Assembly (NCBI GenBank): GCA_032622095.1
Contig: CP136061.1
Coordinates: 6,894,734-6,958,733 of the forward strand
Reading direction: 5' to 3'
Length of the DNA stretch: 64,000 bases
Source of the DNA: Siphonodentalium dalli
Lineage: Eukaryota > Mollusca > Scaphopoda > Gadilida > Siphonodentaliidae
Every line of letters starts with the position of its first letter. Position 1 is the stretch's first letter. The notes under the pieces are model-generated. The model was given only the letters and a program-made list of their open reading frames with translations, had not been told where the DNA came from and did no database searches. This document shows, one piece after another, positions 23,325 through 34,594 of this stretch. The translations under genes and the position numbers were made by a program.

Positions 23325-23735
23325 CTATATGTACCCTGACTCAAGCAACTTTGTCTCAGAAGAAGTTAATTTCTAGCCGTTTCATGACTGTATCAAGTAA
23401 AATAAGCCATAAACTTTTTTTGTCATGTATGCACTTGGTTAGCCTTGACACCTTAAGAAACATTTTAAAATAAAAATCTCAACAAAAAAAAATTCTGGCC
23501 ATTTCAGGATAAACGATATACATTGTGTGACTTTTTCATGTGTTCACAATTGTTACTGACAAACTCCCAATAAGCACAATCAATTCCGAGAATCAGCAGG
23601 GTAGGTGGGCCGTCCGAAATTTCGTATCGGGACTGCAGGCGTAATTAACACGTCACATGATTGATCTTTTATTGCCAACTGTCAAATAGGCTGAGGCCAA
23701 TATAAATAAATAGCTTGATTTACATTCAACTTTTT
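23325..23735. other. VGLL4 intron, nothing recognised
   Basis: AT-rich intronic sequence without clear repeat or exon. Confidence 0.6.
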
Positions 23736-23905
23736 CAGAAAAATGGGGTGGGAGGGGGGAATTTTATTATTTATATTTTATTCTTCCTGACATAAATGGG
23801 GTGGGAGGGGGGATTTTATTATTTATATTTTATTCTTCCTGACATAAATGGGGTGGGAGGGGGGGGATTTTATTATTTATATTTTATTCTTCCTGACATA
23901 AATGG
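23736..23905 (+). repeat. ~53-bp tandem repeat, 3 copies
   Basis: Unit containing aaatggggtgggagggggg and ttattatttatattttattc. G-tract length varies between units. Confidence 0.9.
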
Positions 23906-24036
23906 TCATGGACAGTTCTAGATATTGAAGCAGTATCCTATCATATGATAAAAGTGGATTTACATTGTCCAATTTGATCAAAATAGACTGATTAAATTGG
24001 TCATTGATATGTAATTTGACAGATGTTTCAGGCAAT

Positions 24037-24108
24037 CCTCAAACAGATGGAAGCATGCAATATGAATTGTCTTCTGCTCCAGTCTATGTGGGGCTCTCTA
24101 TGGGTTGT
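24037..24108 (-). mobile_element. Palindromic element family F, copy 3
   Basis: Contains gtcttctgctccagtctatg and tggggctctctatgggtt, 36 bp upstream of the next VGLL4 exon and close enough to overlap branch-point sequence. Confidence 0.65.
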
Positions 24109-24143
24109 GAATGTATTTGATTAATAAAGGTTCCTAATTACAG

Positions 24144-24305
24144 GTGGCTGCGATCCGATCGAGGAACATTTCCGACGGTCGTTAGGGAGAAACTATCCGG
24201 ATACCGTGGCCACAAAGACGACAGTCAGCGAAGTGCCTCCTGCTACAGTCGCCCCAGTCACTGCCAACACGCCCTCAAGGGTGGATCCTTCAGTGTCAAT
24301 AACAG
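24144..24305 (+). CDS. VGLL4: VGLL4 exon with TDU motif 1
   Basis: Acceptor ttacag (AG at 24,142-24,143), donor gtatgt at 24,306; phase 1 in and out; 162 bp. The joined reading frame gives GGCDPIEEHFRRSLGRNYP, nearly identical to the first TDU of vertebrate VGLL4 (C-D-P-V-V-E-E-H-F-R-R-S-L-G-K-N-Y). The rest is a T/V/P-rich linker ending V-S-I-T, as in vertebrates just before the second TDU. This motif forms one of the TEAD-contacting helices in the family. Confidence 0.96.
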
Positions 24306-24412
24306 GTATGTTACCTCAGTTAAAGATATGGTAGAATAATTCCTCTTTTTATATAATCTATATCTGTGAAAGTCCTGTTGAGTTCGAATTTTGGTCCGTT
24401 CTGATAGAGTAA

Positions 24413-24521
24413 CAGTAGTGCCCTAAATAATCGACTGCTTAACCACAGCAGAACTATGGGAAACTTTTCAGGATTTAGTCAGAAATATGGCTTGTTGCCA
24501 TTCATCGGAAAGCTCTCAGTG
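24413..24521 (+). mobile_element. MITE family A, half copy 1
   Basis: Left half only of family A (cagtagtgccctaaataatc and cttaaccacagcagaactat), within the last VGLL4 intron. See 28,088-28,299 for a complete copy. Confidence 0.8.
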
Positions 24522-24598
24522 AATAAAAATATTAAATCAATAATAATATTAAATCAATAATAAAAATAATAAATGATTAAATTGTCTTTATATTTCAG

Positions 24599-24840
24599 GG
24601 TCTGTTGACGATCATTTTGCGAGATCTCTTGGTAACAGTACATGGTCAGCTATAAAAGCCCAGAAGGAGGCAGCAACATTCAACGATCCACACTCAGTCG
24701 ACGATCATTTCGCCAAGGCCTTAGGTGGCGACACCTGGCTGCGAATAAAGGCGGACAGTGAGAACATGCGTTCATCAAAACCATCGTCTCCATCACAACC
24801 TTCTCCACAGCAGTCGTCGCCGCCCGTTGTTATCACATGA
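24599..24840 (+). CDS. VGLL4: VGLL4 last exon with TDU motifs 2 and 3
   Basis: Acceptor tatttcag (AG at 24,597-24,598), then an open frame to TGA at 24,838-24,840. It encodes two TDU-type motifs in tandem: GSVDDHFARSLGNSTWSAIK (visible residues 245-264) and SVDDHFAKALGGDTWLRIKA (277-296). The second is nearly the vertebrate TDU2 (S-V-D-D-H-F-A-K-A-L-G-D-T-W-L-Q-I-K-A) with one extra glycine. With TDU1 in the previous exon this protein has three TDUs, where human VGLL4 has two. The C-terminal tail is S/P/Q-rich. A family B palindromic element begins 10 bp after the stop. Confidence 0.96.
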
Positions 24841-24850
24841 GCAAACCGAG

Positions 24851-25299
24851 CAAGCCTGAATATAGTGTGTCTGTCATTTGCAGAATTAGGTGGCCAGAGG
24901 GTGAATTTAGTGATGCTATCCCGCATAGTGGGCTAGCATCACAAAATTCACCCTCTGGGGGACCTCATTCTGCATGGCCTCATCTGCTATGGGAGACATA
25001 CTCAGATTGCAGTTCTCAAATGGTGAATATTGTGATGTACACCCATTGGAAATCTCGATAATGCAATTTTGGGATATAGAGAAACTAAACTAAAAAAAGA
25101 AATAGAATCTATGTGAAGAAGTTTCTTTAGAAATTTGATAATAAAGAATCTTTCCATAAGCAGAAGAATAGGCATAAGCAGAATTAGGTCCCCAGAGGGT
25201 GAATTTGGCGATGCTAGCTATCTATGCGGGATAGCGTCATTGAATTCACCCTTTGGGGACCTCATTCTGCAAATGACAGGCACACTAAACTCTGGCTTG
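24851..25299 (+). mobile_element. Palindromic element family B, copy 5 (VGLL4 3' UTR)
   Basis: Complete ~450-bp form: outer ends caagcctgaatatagtgtgt and its inverse, two hairpin cores, and an interior with ctcatctgctatgggagaca and gaaactaaactaaaaaaaga. It begins 10 bp past the VGLL4 stop, so it is almost certainly transcribed as 3' UTR. A possible polyadenylation signal (aataaag, ~25,140) lies inside it. Confidence 0.85.
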
Positions 25300-25357
25300 A
25301 AACTAAAAAAGTTTCATGAATCTGAGTCAAGCACGAGAAAATCATAATCTTCAAAAC

Positions 25358-25440
25358 AGATATAAATGAATTCTGGGCTAGTAATGATAATTCTGGGCTA
25401 GTAATGATAATTCTGGGCTAGTCCTGGCTAGTCATGATAA
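25358..25440 (+). repeat. Short tandem repeat (attctgggctagtaatgata)
   Basis: Three to four imperfect units of about 21 bp, followed by an (at)n run near 25,450. Confidence 0.85.
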
Positions 25441-25504
25441 TTTTGAGACATATATATATATATGTGTAATTAACTCTGACGGGCTCATTGTCACAAGGCA
25501 TCGG

Positions 25505-26668
25505 TCACATTTATAGACAGTTTTCTCACAGACGACACTCGGCAATACAAGCTGCCACATGTATGGGGCTCCCTGCAGGATAATACATCATGAAAGAAGG
25601 TTCTTATGATCTAACTACCCTTATGGAGCCTCTCACAGACGTGAGCAGACTACACACGGTAATACAAGCTGCCACATGTATGGGGCTCCCTGCAGGATAA
25701 TAATACATCACGAACGAAGGTTCTTATGATCTAACTACCCTTATGGAGCCTCTCACAGATGTGAGCAGACTACACACGGTAATACAAGCTGCCACATGTA
25801 TGGGGCTCCCTGCAGGATAATACATCACGAACGAAGGTTCTTATGATCTAACTACCCTTATGGAGCCTCTCACAGATGTGAGCAGATGACACACGGTAAT
25901 ACAAGCTGCCACATGTATGGGACTCCCTGTAGGATAATACATCATGAACGAAGGTTCTTATGATCTAACTACCCTTATGGAGCCTCTAACAGACCTGAGC
26001 AGACTACACACGGTAATACAAGCTGCCACATGTATGGGGCTCCCTTCAGGATAATACATCATGAACGAAGGTTCTTATGATCTAACTACCCTTATGGAGC
26101 CTCTCACAGATGTGAGCAGACGACACACGGTAATACAAGCTGCCACATGTATGGGGCTCCCTGCAGGATAATACATCATGAACGAAGGTTCTTATGATCT
26201 AACTACCCTTATGGAGCCTCTCACAGACGTGAGTAGACGACACACGGTAATACAAGCTGCCACATGTATGGGGCTCCCTGCAGGATAATACATCATGAAC
26301 GAAGGTTCTTATGATCTAACTACCCTTATGGAGCCTCTCACAGATGTGAGCAGAGGACACTCCGCAATACAAGCTGCCACATGTATGGGGCTCCCTGCAG
26401 GATAATACATCACGAACGAAGGTTCTTATGATCTAACTACCCTTATGGAGCCTCTCACAGAGGTGAGCAGACGACACACGGTAATACAAGCTGCCACATG
26501 TATGGGGCTCCCTGCAGGATAATACATCACGAACGAAGGTTCTTATGATCTAACTACCCTTATGGAGCCTCTCACAGAGGTGAGCAGACGACACACGGTA
26601 ATACAAGCTGCCACATGTATGGGGCTCCCTGCAGGATAATACATCATGAACGAAGGTTCTTATGATCT
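25505..26668 (+). repeat. ~118-bp minisatellite derived from family F, ~10 copies
   Basis: Each unit contains ttatggagcctctcacagac, gtaatacaagctgccacatg and tatggggctccctgcaggat, then gaacgaaggttcttatgatc. The paired ggagcctc and ggggctccc blocks are the arms of a family F palindrome, so each unit can fold on itself. Confidence 0.95.
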
Positions 26669-26902
26669 CTTGTTGCTTGAATCCAAACTTAGTCAATATA
26701 TTTGTTGAACAGTATTGTTGTTAAGGTTTTAAAATTCTGCCATAAATTCTATCATATTGTATCATATTGTATATATTTAAGATTTTATCGAGATTACATG
26801 ATTCGCTTGCTCTGTATAAAAGAGATGCATTGTCGAATCAGCGAATGTTGTTCACATATTCATTAGATTACCGGTATTACTGGCTAACCTTCTATTCATT
26901 TA

Positions 26903-27116
26903 CAGTAATGCCCAAAGTAAGTGACCACTTAACCACAGCAAAATTATGGGTAATTTTTTCATAATTTAGTCGGAAATATGGCTTGTTGCCATTCATCGGA
27001 AAGCTCTCGCCGAGACCTTTCCGATGAATGGCAACAAGCCATATTTCCAACTAAATCCTGATAAATTACCCATAATTCTGCTGTGTTTAAGTGGTAACTT
27101 ACTTTGGGCATTACTG
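26903..27116 (+). mobile_element. MITE family A, copy 2 (full)
   Basis: Complete inverted-repeat element flanked by TA. Left end cagtaatgcccaaagtaagt, right end the inverse; the centre is the gaaagctctc junction of the two arms. Confidence 0.9.
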
Positions 27117-27227
27117 TAGAATATTACCGGTTAACCTTCAAAATCCATTCTCTATTTCTATGACTATTAAAAAGTTGCATCCACAAAAAAAAATTATAAT
27201 AAAATTTAAATCCTAAAATGACTCGGA

Positions 27228-27610
27228 TTAAATGGCCCACTTAATTTCCTTTAGCCCCCCCCCCCCCCCCCCTCAGAAGATCACATCGTATAAAATATAT
27301 CCCATATTATATACCATTTGAAAGAGGAAGCTCCAAAACATTCTATTTTCAACTTATTCAGTGTAATGAACTGAACATGTTGTTTTTTGTTGAGATACCG
27401 ACGTATGTTCTGTGCTCAAGTTTGTGCACAAAGTCTATTATTTTCAATGGAAGGGAAATAACTTTTAGATTTAGAGTTATTCCCCTTCCATTGAAAATAA
27501 ACTATAGTTTGAATTCTGTTGCATTATGGGAGCCACAATTGGGGAAATATTTTTTATGATTTCAGCTATTTTCTATTACTCTATGAGCACCTTCTGAGAC
27601 ACAGACTTTC
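27228..27610 (+). mobile_element. Family G element, copy 1
   Basis: Shares with 37,093-37,925 the stretches ttaaatggcccacttaattt, tatataccatttgaaagagg and aagctccaaaacatt, and an internal hairpin on ttttcaatggaagggaaata. Contains a C tract at about 27,247. Confidence 0.65.
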
Positions 27611-27702
27611 CAAATGGTGATGAATTATAGTATTTTAATCATAATTTATGGCATATATTAAATCTACCTGGTCATAGAATTGTCGCTGGTACTAAACACT
27701 CC

Positions 27703-27775
27703 CGTATGGAGCCTCACACGGACCCAAGCAGCCTACAGTCATCAGTGCATTGTTCACTGTTAGTGGGGCTCAATA
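27703..27775 (+). mobile_element. Palindromic element family F, copy 4
   Basis: Inverted blocks tatggagcctcacacggac and gttagtggggctc around a short centre. Confidence 0.65.
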
Positions 27776-28087
27776 AAGGCTTAAAATATAAATTCAGATA
27801 TTCTGTGTTAAAGATGGTGTCACCAGGAAATGATTCTTTAAATTTCTACCAACTTCGACAGGAATTGTTACATTTTTAGAACATTGTTGATCTATCATTT
27901 AAAACACCTTAAAGTCTATCTCTAGATGTTTATCCTGTGTGTCTTCAAAACTTCTTGTATAGAAATGTTTGTTGTTTTTGCAAGTGTCGCTGAAAAGAGA
28001 TAAAGCAATCCTTTCTTTTTGTAAAGAATAAAATAAGTAGTCTCCTCCCTCATTAATTATGTATTATTGAATACTGTAGTCCTCATG

Positions 28088-28299
28088 CAGTAATGCCCTA
28101 AATAATCGACTCCTTAACCACAGCAGAATTATGGGTAATTTTGCAGGATTTAGTTGGAAATATGGCTTGTTGCCATTCATCGGAAAGCTCTCACTGAGGG
28201 CTTTCCGATGAATGGCAACAAGCCATATTTCCGACTAAATCCTGAAAATTACCCATAATTCTGCTGTGGTTAAGGAGTCGATTATTTAGGGCATTACTG
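28088..28299 (+). mobile_element. MITE family A, copy 3 (full, type copy)
   Basis: About 212 bp, essentially all inverted repeat. The left arm holds cagtaatgccctaaataatc, ttaaccacagcagaattatg, ggatttagttggaaatatgg and cttgttgccattcatcggaa; the right arm is the inverse complement. In most copies TA borders the CAGT ends, as expected for Tc1/mariner-type elements. No transposase is encoded. Confidence 0.92.
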
Positions 28300-28302
28300 T
28301 AC

Positions 28303-30060
28303 ATAGAAGAGTCCTGTTCTCACCAACTGATTTTATCAATTATTTATCTCATGAAGTTATTGGGGTGCTGCATATAGAGCATGTGTACTTTGGAAGTTAC
28401 TGTTATCAAAACCAGGAAAGCGTGCTCAACCTGGTCTATTCAAGATATAAAAAAAATGTTTTCTCTCGCTAACTCATGTTTTATAATGAAGGACTTGTTT
28501 GATGATTGACTCACTTACACTCAAGAATTTATTATAGCATGGGTGCAAATAGAGCACATGCTGTCATTGGGTTGCAAATAGATCTCATGTGTTTCGGAAG
28601 TTATTACAATCTAGAAAGTGTGCTCCATCTGGTCAATTTAATAAATAATTCTTATGAAATTTAGTTATTATTTTGGGGGAATAAGTCTCATTATACTAAC
28701 ATGTAACTTTGTATCTCGGTGACACCAATTTAAAGATGGATAATCCAATCCGATTAAACATCTCTCAATTACTATTTATTTGGATTTGGGGGTAAAATAT
28801 ATTTGATTCGAGTCAGCGATATTAGATATAAATTTTTAAAATCTATTATTTTTCATCATCGAGACTTTTCAGTGGCCCAGTAAAAACTGCAGATGAAGAT
28901 GGATAACTCTAAAATCAAGAGGCTTTGTGTTGATAATAAGGCCAAATTTCATCTAACAACATGTTGATAAATAACATTATTTTCGGGCAATTAATCGATT
29001 CTGATAACTGAAGCGGCATTTCTAAAAATATTGTTGTTGGAATCTGATTATATAGCGACCATCAAATCAGATTGAGTACCTTTAATTAGTTTGTTTATGA
29101 ACCAACTGCCAACTTGTTTACCTAAAATGCAAAAAGTAAAATGCAAAATAATTTTTTTTTGCCTCATGTTCGTTTGTTGATCCGATCAAAGGTTTAAGTG
29201 ACACAAACAAATAAAGACTGATGTTATTGTTACAGGAGACCTGAGATTATCTTAACTAGATTCTGTGAAGTAAATCCTTTGTGTAAATTCTCGCTGCAAC
29301 TGTTCATTGATGGCAGAACACTTACAAATATACGACTTTTGTTTATGTGTTCATGAATGTTAGACTGTAAATTTATGGTATGTATATTTGAAGAATGTGA
29401 AAAAAAAAGTGTGTACAGATTGAATTGTTGTTGTTAAAAAGTTTTATCGCTCAAATAAAAAAGATATAAATTTCTCTATTCTTGACATTATTTCACCGCT
29501 ACCCAGATGAGAAATATGCAGTCAGCTGACTTTGACATGATAAATTTGCAATGTCCCACAGGCCTGGCCTTTTAAGGATCGGGACCTCTCTTGACATGAC
29601 CAGAATACTGTGAGAATAGGGAAAACAAAATTATTTGCGGCAAATTATAATTTTTAGATAAAAAACAAATATTTTAGATTCGCTCACCATATCATTTATA
29701 TTAATTTATGGAATGGGTGATAATTTTTGTGAAAGAATAGAAAATTTGATAAATATTTGAAAGTAAGGCTGTTAACATTGAATCAGAAAAGATGACATTT
29801 TGCAGTCTCATTTTCAAGGTGAATTTTTTCTCTTGTTTTTCTGAAAGTTTCACAACAGTTAGATCAACATGTGTACTGCCTTGTGTAAATTGAGGCTCCA
29901 TCTTCCCTTGGCGCGCTCTAGGGATGCAAGTTTTTTGGCGTTTTTCAGGGATTGAAATACTTGCATTTTAATAAATTTTGTCTTTCAAGTTTATGTTGTA
30001 AGTATTAGACGTCCAACATAAAGTAGTAGGTGGGACTGGACGAAATTCTCCATTCTCCAT
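28303..30060. other. Gene-free stretch with diverged family J repeat
   Basis: About 28,690-29,075 matches 54,370-54,545 in inverse orientation (for example attgcccgaaaat and gccgcttcagttatcagaat), marking an interspersed repeat. Two diverged direct copies of a ~150-bp unit (atagagcatgtgtactttgg and similar) lie at 28,370-28,640. No exon is supported; the VGLL4 3' UTR could reach the left part. Confidence 0.6.
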
Positions 30061-30334
30061 CTTAACTCTTTCTCTGCCACCCCGCCAGCCGGACATACTC
30101 CCCAGTGCCAAGAATTCTGGGTGTAAATACAAGTATTTTATGTATATGTGGGTAATGCAATGACTATCGGGTAATTATCGGTGTATTTAGTTGAAACTTC
30201 ACATGTGGGTATATATGACAATGACCTATCACCTGCCCCGACGTGGAGACCCATTCAAGGTCATAGGGGTCACGTGCCATTGGCGGCCATCTTGGATTTG
30301 CTTTAATTTATGTTTTTCGGTAATATTTTTCAAT

Positions 30335-31840
30335 TCATACATGGGGGGGGGGGGGGGGGGGGGGGGGTCGGAAAAAAATTCCAGGCACGTATGATGGGGT
30401 GGGTGGGTGTCTCTTGGGTCCAAAAAACAGTTTTTTCCATATGCCAAAATTTTTTTCCATTCCTGCTATTGAGTCTTATTTTGATGTGTTTTGAACAGAA
30501 ACAGGTCATATATAGTTAATACTAATGCTATACTACATATAGAGGTTATCAGAAGTTGGATCAGTTGCACAATGGCCAGCAATAACCCAAATTCAACTTG
30601 ATAGAATTAGACACTGCGCTATTGGAAAAATAAAATTTAATCAGGATTCCATCTATTGATACAACAAAATAAGAATAACTATGCAGAACTCAGCTGAAAA
30701 TAAGCAATAAAATGAAAGCACACTTGACCATATGTGACATGGAAATAAAGATATAATAAATAATGGAATAAAATAGACTTTTGACTACGTAAAACATAAA
30801 ATCTTAACACATAAATTGAAGGTCAGCCGGGCCAGCTTGAACAATTTCACATTGTTTTCCATGTTAATGTGGATCAGCTTGTAATGTTAATCACAGTAAC
30901 GAAGATTTTATCGTCACTGATATCGTGAGCAAAAAAGAAGTGAAATTGGGCTATCCATCCATATTATTCCCAATTATTACGAAGCCTATTACTTCAGGCA
31001 GTGGCTACCAGCCTGCCATTACACGCTATAACATGTTTCCTCAGTTCTGGTTTCTGAGATGCCCCAAGAAGAGTCACGCATGTATATCATGGTTATGTTT
31101 GGTATTAGCATTATTCTTCAAACTGGGATGAACTGGAATGAACAGTTGTATTTCCACATGTTTTGATAAACAATTTGATTCCAGCAATACAGTATAATGC
31201 CCTAATTAAACGACTCCATAACCACAGCAGAATAATGGGTAATTTTTCAGGATTTAGTCGGAAATTAAAATTAAATTATCCATTATTCTGCTGTGGTTAT
31301 GGAGTCGATTAATTAGGGCATTACTGTATATCACATAGCAAATATCAAAATATCAAATAATCTGAAATTTGTTGTACCGGTACCATGTATTCTGTAGAAG
31401 ACTCAAATGTGATTATGTGACTAGATCATGTGACTATATATTATGAACATGAATGTCAATAAAAATGTCAATTAAATGTGATTATGTTGACACATTTCTT
31501 GATTAATGACACTTATATGATAAATTCAAATAGTATAGTTATCTCATTATGCACTGTTCTATTAAAATATCGCGCAATAAATTATGATAATGCAGGATAA
31601 TCAGCTATTTGGTTGCTTAATTGATAATTTTTCTCAAATTTAAGGGGGGTGGGTGTCCAAAACTGACCGGAAAAAAACTTCCTGAAACGGTAAAAAAAGG
31701 GTGGGTGTCCAAAATTGCCTGGAAAAAAAGGCCGGAAACGGAAGAAATTGGGTGGGTGGGTCCCCTGTGGCCGGAAAAAATTAAAATGATCATACGTGCC
31801 TGGAAATTTTTTCCGACCCCCCCCCCCCCTGATTCATATA
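30335..31840 (+). mobile_element. Element with G-tract terminal inverted repeats
   Basis: Left end: catacat, a run of ~25 G, then tcggaaaaaaattccaggca and cgtatgat. Right end: the inverse with ~12 C. Ends are about 55 bp; the interior is 1.4 kb without coding capacity and includes a family A MITE. Three short direct repeats with gggtgggtgtccaaaa lie at 31,645-31,760. Confidence 0.6.
31190..31326 (+). mobile_element. MITE family A, copy 4 (internally deleted)
   Basis: Both ends are intact (cagtataatgccctaatta and inverse) and bordered by TA, but the centre with the attcatcggaa block is lost, giving 137 bp. Confidence 0.88.
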
Positions 31841-31944
31841 TGATTAAATGTTTGTTTTTTTTATCTAGTGTTCTATCCCATTAATTAATGCATCACCAGT
31901 TAACCATATTCCGGCTAACTATTCCATATTTTTCACCGACCTCA

Positions 31945-34282
31945 TTCCGACAGAATTTTTGGACGCTAAATCGTCCAGTGCATTTATGAGAAAAAATGCC
32001 AAACCCGGAACTAATTGCAACAGAATTGTTTTTTGCTGGAATAAGTACATAAACCCTCCATAAACAACATACTAAAAATCGGCAAAAATCGGAAAAAGGG
32101 AAATTGGTGAATTTCGTGAAATAAATTTGGGAAAATTTGGTCAAATCATCAATTTATGGATTTTCATGGATGTATATAAAAACAATCAAATTCACAAATC
32201 ATACAAATAGCATGTGTATTGTGTCGACCACAATTTCCTGAACCCAGTACTGAAAACCAGTCCCAGATTCATTACGTATTTTTCGAGTTGTGTGCCTTCA
32301 AAAACGCGAGTTTACCTGATTTTGGAGCCTTAATTTCGCAGAATGTCAATGAGCCAAATGCTGTATTATATAGTTAATTATTTAAAAAACTAGAGCAAAA
32401 TTAATTACTTTTTCACTGTTTTAGTAATTTCCTCACTAGATTAAACACAAAATATGATCAATATATGCATCTATAATTAAGAAGAAGATTATATTCTCAA
32501 ACAAAATGTGTGTTCCATTGTATGGACTTAGTCAATTTTGCCTCTGACACTGAACGTGTGTGATGAAATGCAATATTTGAGGTCATGTAACTCAATAATT
32601 TAATACCCATATGCCATGCTTTTCTTATAACCTTTTAAGTATGTTGGATTGAACAAATTGTAAAGGTATTAACAGGACATTATTTAAGAAAATCAACGTA
32701 TGGCCCTTTGACTACTTAGTCTTAGCTTGTTTCCAAAGATGCCAGTTTGAGGCCATTTTGTCCATTCTAAAAGGTTTTTGGCCATAAAAACAAAAAACAA
32801 TGGGTGTTTTAATGCGTAAAATTATTTGAACTTTCCTCCCACAACACTTTAGTGATAAAAAATTAGCCTTACATTGGTTATGCCATAGTATGTCACTTGA
32901 TTTCTTTCATTTTTCAGGAAACTGCCTCCAATTTTAACGTTGGTATAGGGGTAGGAAAAATCACAAAATGCAATCTTATCACCAAATTACAGCCATTTCA
33001 GACACAACGTTGTTTTCTTCCAGTTTGTGTACATTCCTGTTGCATTATAAAACTGCTTAGTACGTTATCGGACGTTGATTTAGAATTTTATGGTTATGTT
33101 GTATAAAAACAGTATCAAAATGCCAATTTGACATTTCACTGCCAAATTATGACAAAAAATATTATAGCTCTGTCAATAAACATAAACAAAGGAAATATGA
33201 AATTATGTATGAAAGAACAATGTAAGCAGAAGCTGTTGATATAAAGTTTTATGCTTCAAGATGCATAATTTTGAAGTTTTTGTTGATATGCTTTCCCCTA
33301 CCCCATTTTTCTACCGTTCAAATTTGGAGTAAGTTTCCACAATGATGAGTGAAATCCAGTGACACTCATTGGTATAACCATTGAAATGCTATTTTATCAA
33401 CAAAAAAATGATTTAAGACGACAGATCGCATAATTTTACACAATAAACTTTCGTTAATTTTTCTGAATATGCCTAAAATCCTTTTAAAATTGACAAAAAC
33501 GCCCCACAATAGCATTTTCGGAAAAGAGGCTAGACTAAGAGTTCATAGGACCATAATTTTATTTTCTTCACCAATGTATTTGAAAATTCCTTCACAATTT
33601 GTTCAATCTAGTATTCTCAAAATGTTATGAGAAAAGCAGAGCATATGGATATTAATTTATTGAGTTAAATGACCTCAAATATGGCATTTCATCACTTGAG
33701 TTCTGTGTCAAGGCAAATTTGGCTAAATCCATACAATGGAACACACATTTTGTTTGAGAATATTTTATTCTCCTTATTCATAGATGCACATGTTAATAAT
33801 ATTTTGTGTTTTATCTAGTGAGGAAATTAGTAAAACAGTGAAAAAGTAATTAATTTTGCTCTAGTTTTTTAAATAATTACGTAACCATATAATACAGCAT
33901 TTGGCTCATTCTGCGAAATTTAAGCTCCGAAATCAGGTAAACTCGCGTTTTTGAAGGCACACAACTCGAAAAATACTTAAGGAATCTAGGAATGGTTTCC
34001 AGTTCTGGATTCAGGAAAATGTGGACGACAAAATAGGCATGATATTTGTAGGACTTGTAAATTTGAATTTTTTATATACATTCATGAAAATCCATAAATT
34101 GACGATTTGACAAAATTTTCCCAATTTGTTTTCACGAAATTCACTAATTTCCCTTTTTCCGATTTTTGCTGATTTTTAGTATGTTGTTTATGGAGGGTAT
34201 ATGTATCAATTCTAGCAAAAAATAATTCTGTTGCAATTAGTTCTGGGTAAAACCATAAATGCACTGGACTAAAACTGATCAG
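31945..34282. repeat. Giant imperfect foldback, ~1.1-kb arms
   Basis: The left arm (about 31,945-33,110) and right arm (about 33,235-34,282) are inverse complements with moderate divergence. Matching anchors include tccagtgcatttatg with ataaatgcactgga, agagcaaaattaattacttt with its inverse at about 33,845, and acttagtcttagc with its inverse near 33,530. The centre is only about 120 bp. No convincing protein. Confidence 0.85.
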
Positions 34283-34594
34283 CAGAAAGGAGGCCGCCAA
34301 GTCAATTATGATGTTTATTTTCCACTCATATATCGCATCCCACCAAAAGTTAATTTGTCAATGGTATATTCTGGCTCGGACTGTACTCATAGACCTTCAG
34401 GACTGACCTTTCTTCTAAATTGTCAGCGCACACCAGCACTCTAGATACATAAAATAAATGAACCCCCGTTGTAATGCAACAAAACAATATAATTACGACC
34501 CGTAAACCAGGTGCACCCCCGAACTCGCATAAATGCGTATTTGGCAGCGACTGGGTAACTCGCATTTATGCGAGCTTGGCATCGAAAGAGTTAA

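Larger units (their letters stand above)
30062..34594 (+). mobile_element. Candidate large TTAA-flanked element
   Basis: TTAA at 30,062-30,065 is followed by ctctttctctgcca. TTAA at 34,591-34,594 is preceded by tggcatcgaaagag, whose inverse is ctctttcgatgcca (12 of 14 matching). The spacing is 4.5 kb and no transposase is visible inside, so chance pairing of two short elements is a real alternative. Confidence 0.3.

Noticed and set aside
24360-24400. Possible tRNA B box (gagttcgaattttgg)
   Set aside because: No A box or cloverleaf can be drawn at the required spacing, and it sits in a VGLL4 intron next to a MITE.
24705-24926. Minus-strand frame across the last VGLL4 exon
   Set aside because: Overlaps the conserved TDU coding sequence and runs into a palindromic element; no homology.
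26903-27116. Family A palindromes as microRNA precursors
   Set aside because: Many near-identical TA-flanked copies, including half and deleted forms, indicate a MITE; hairpin structure alone does not support a microRNA gene.
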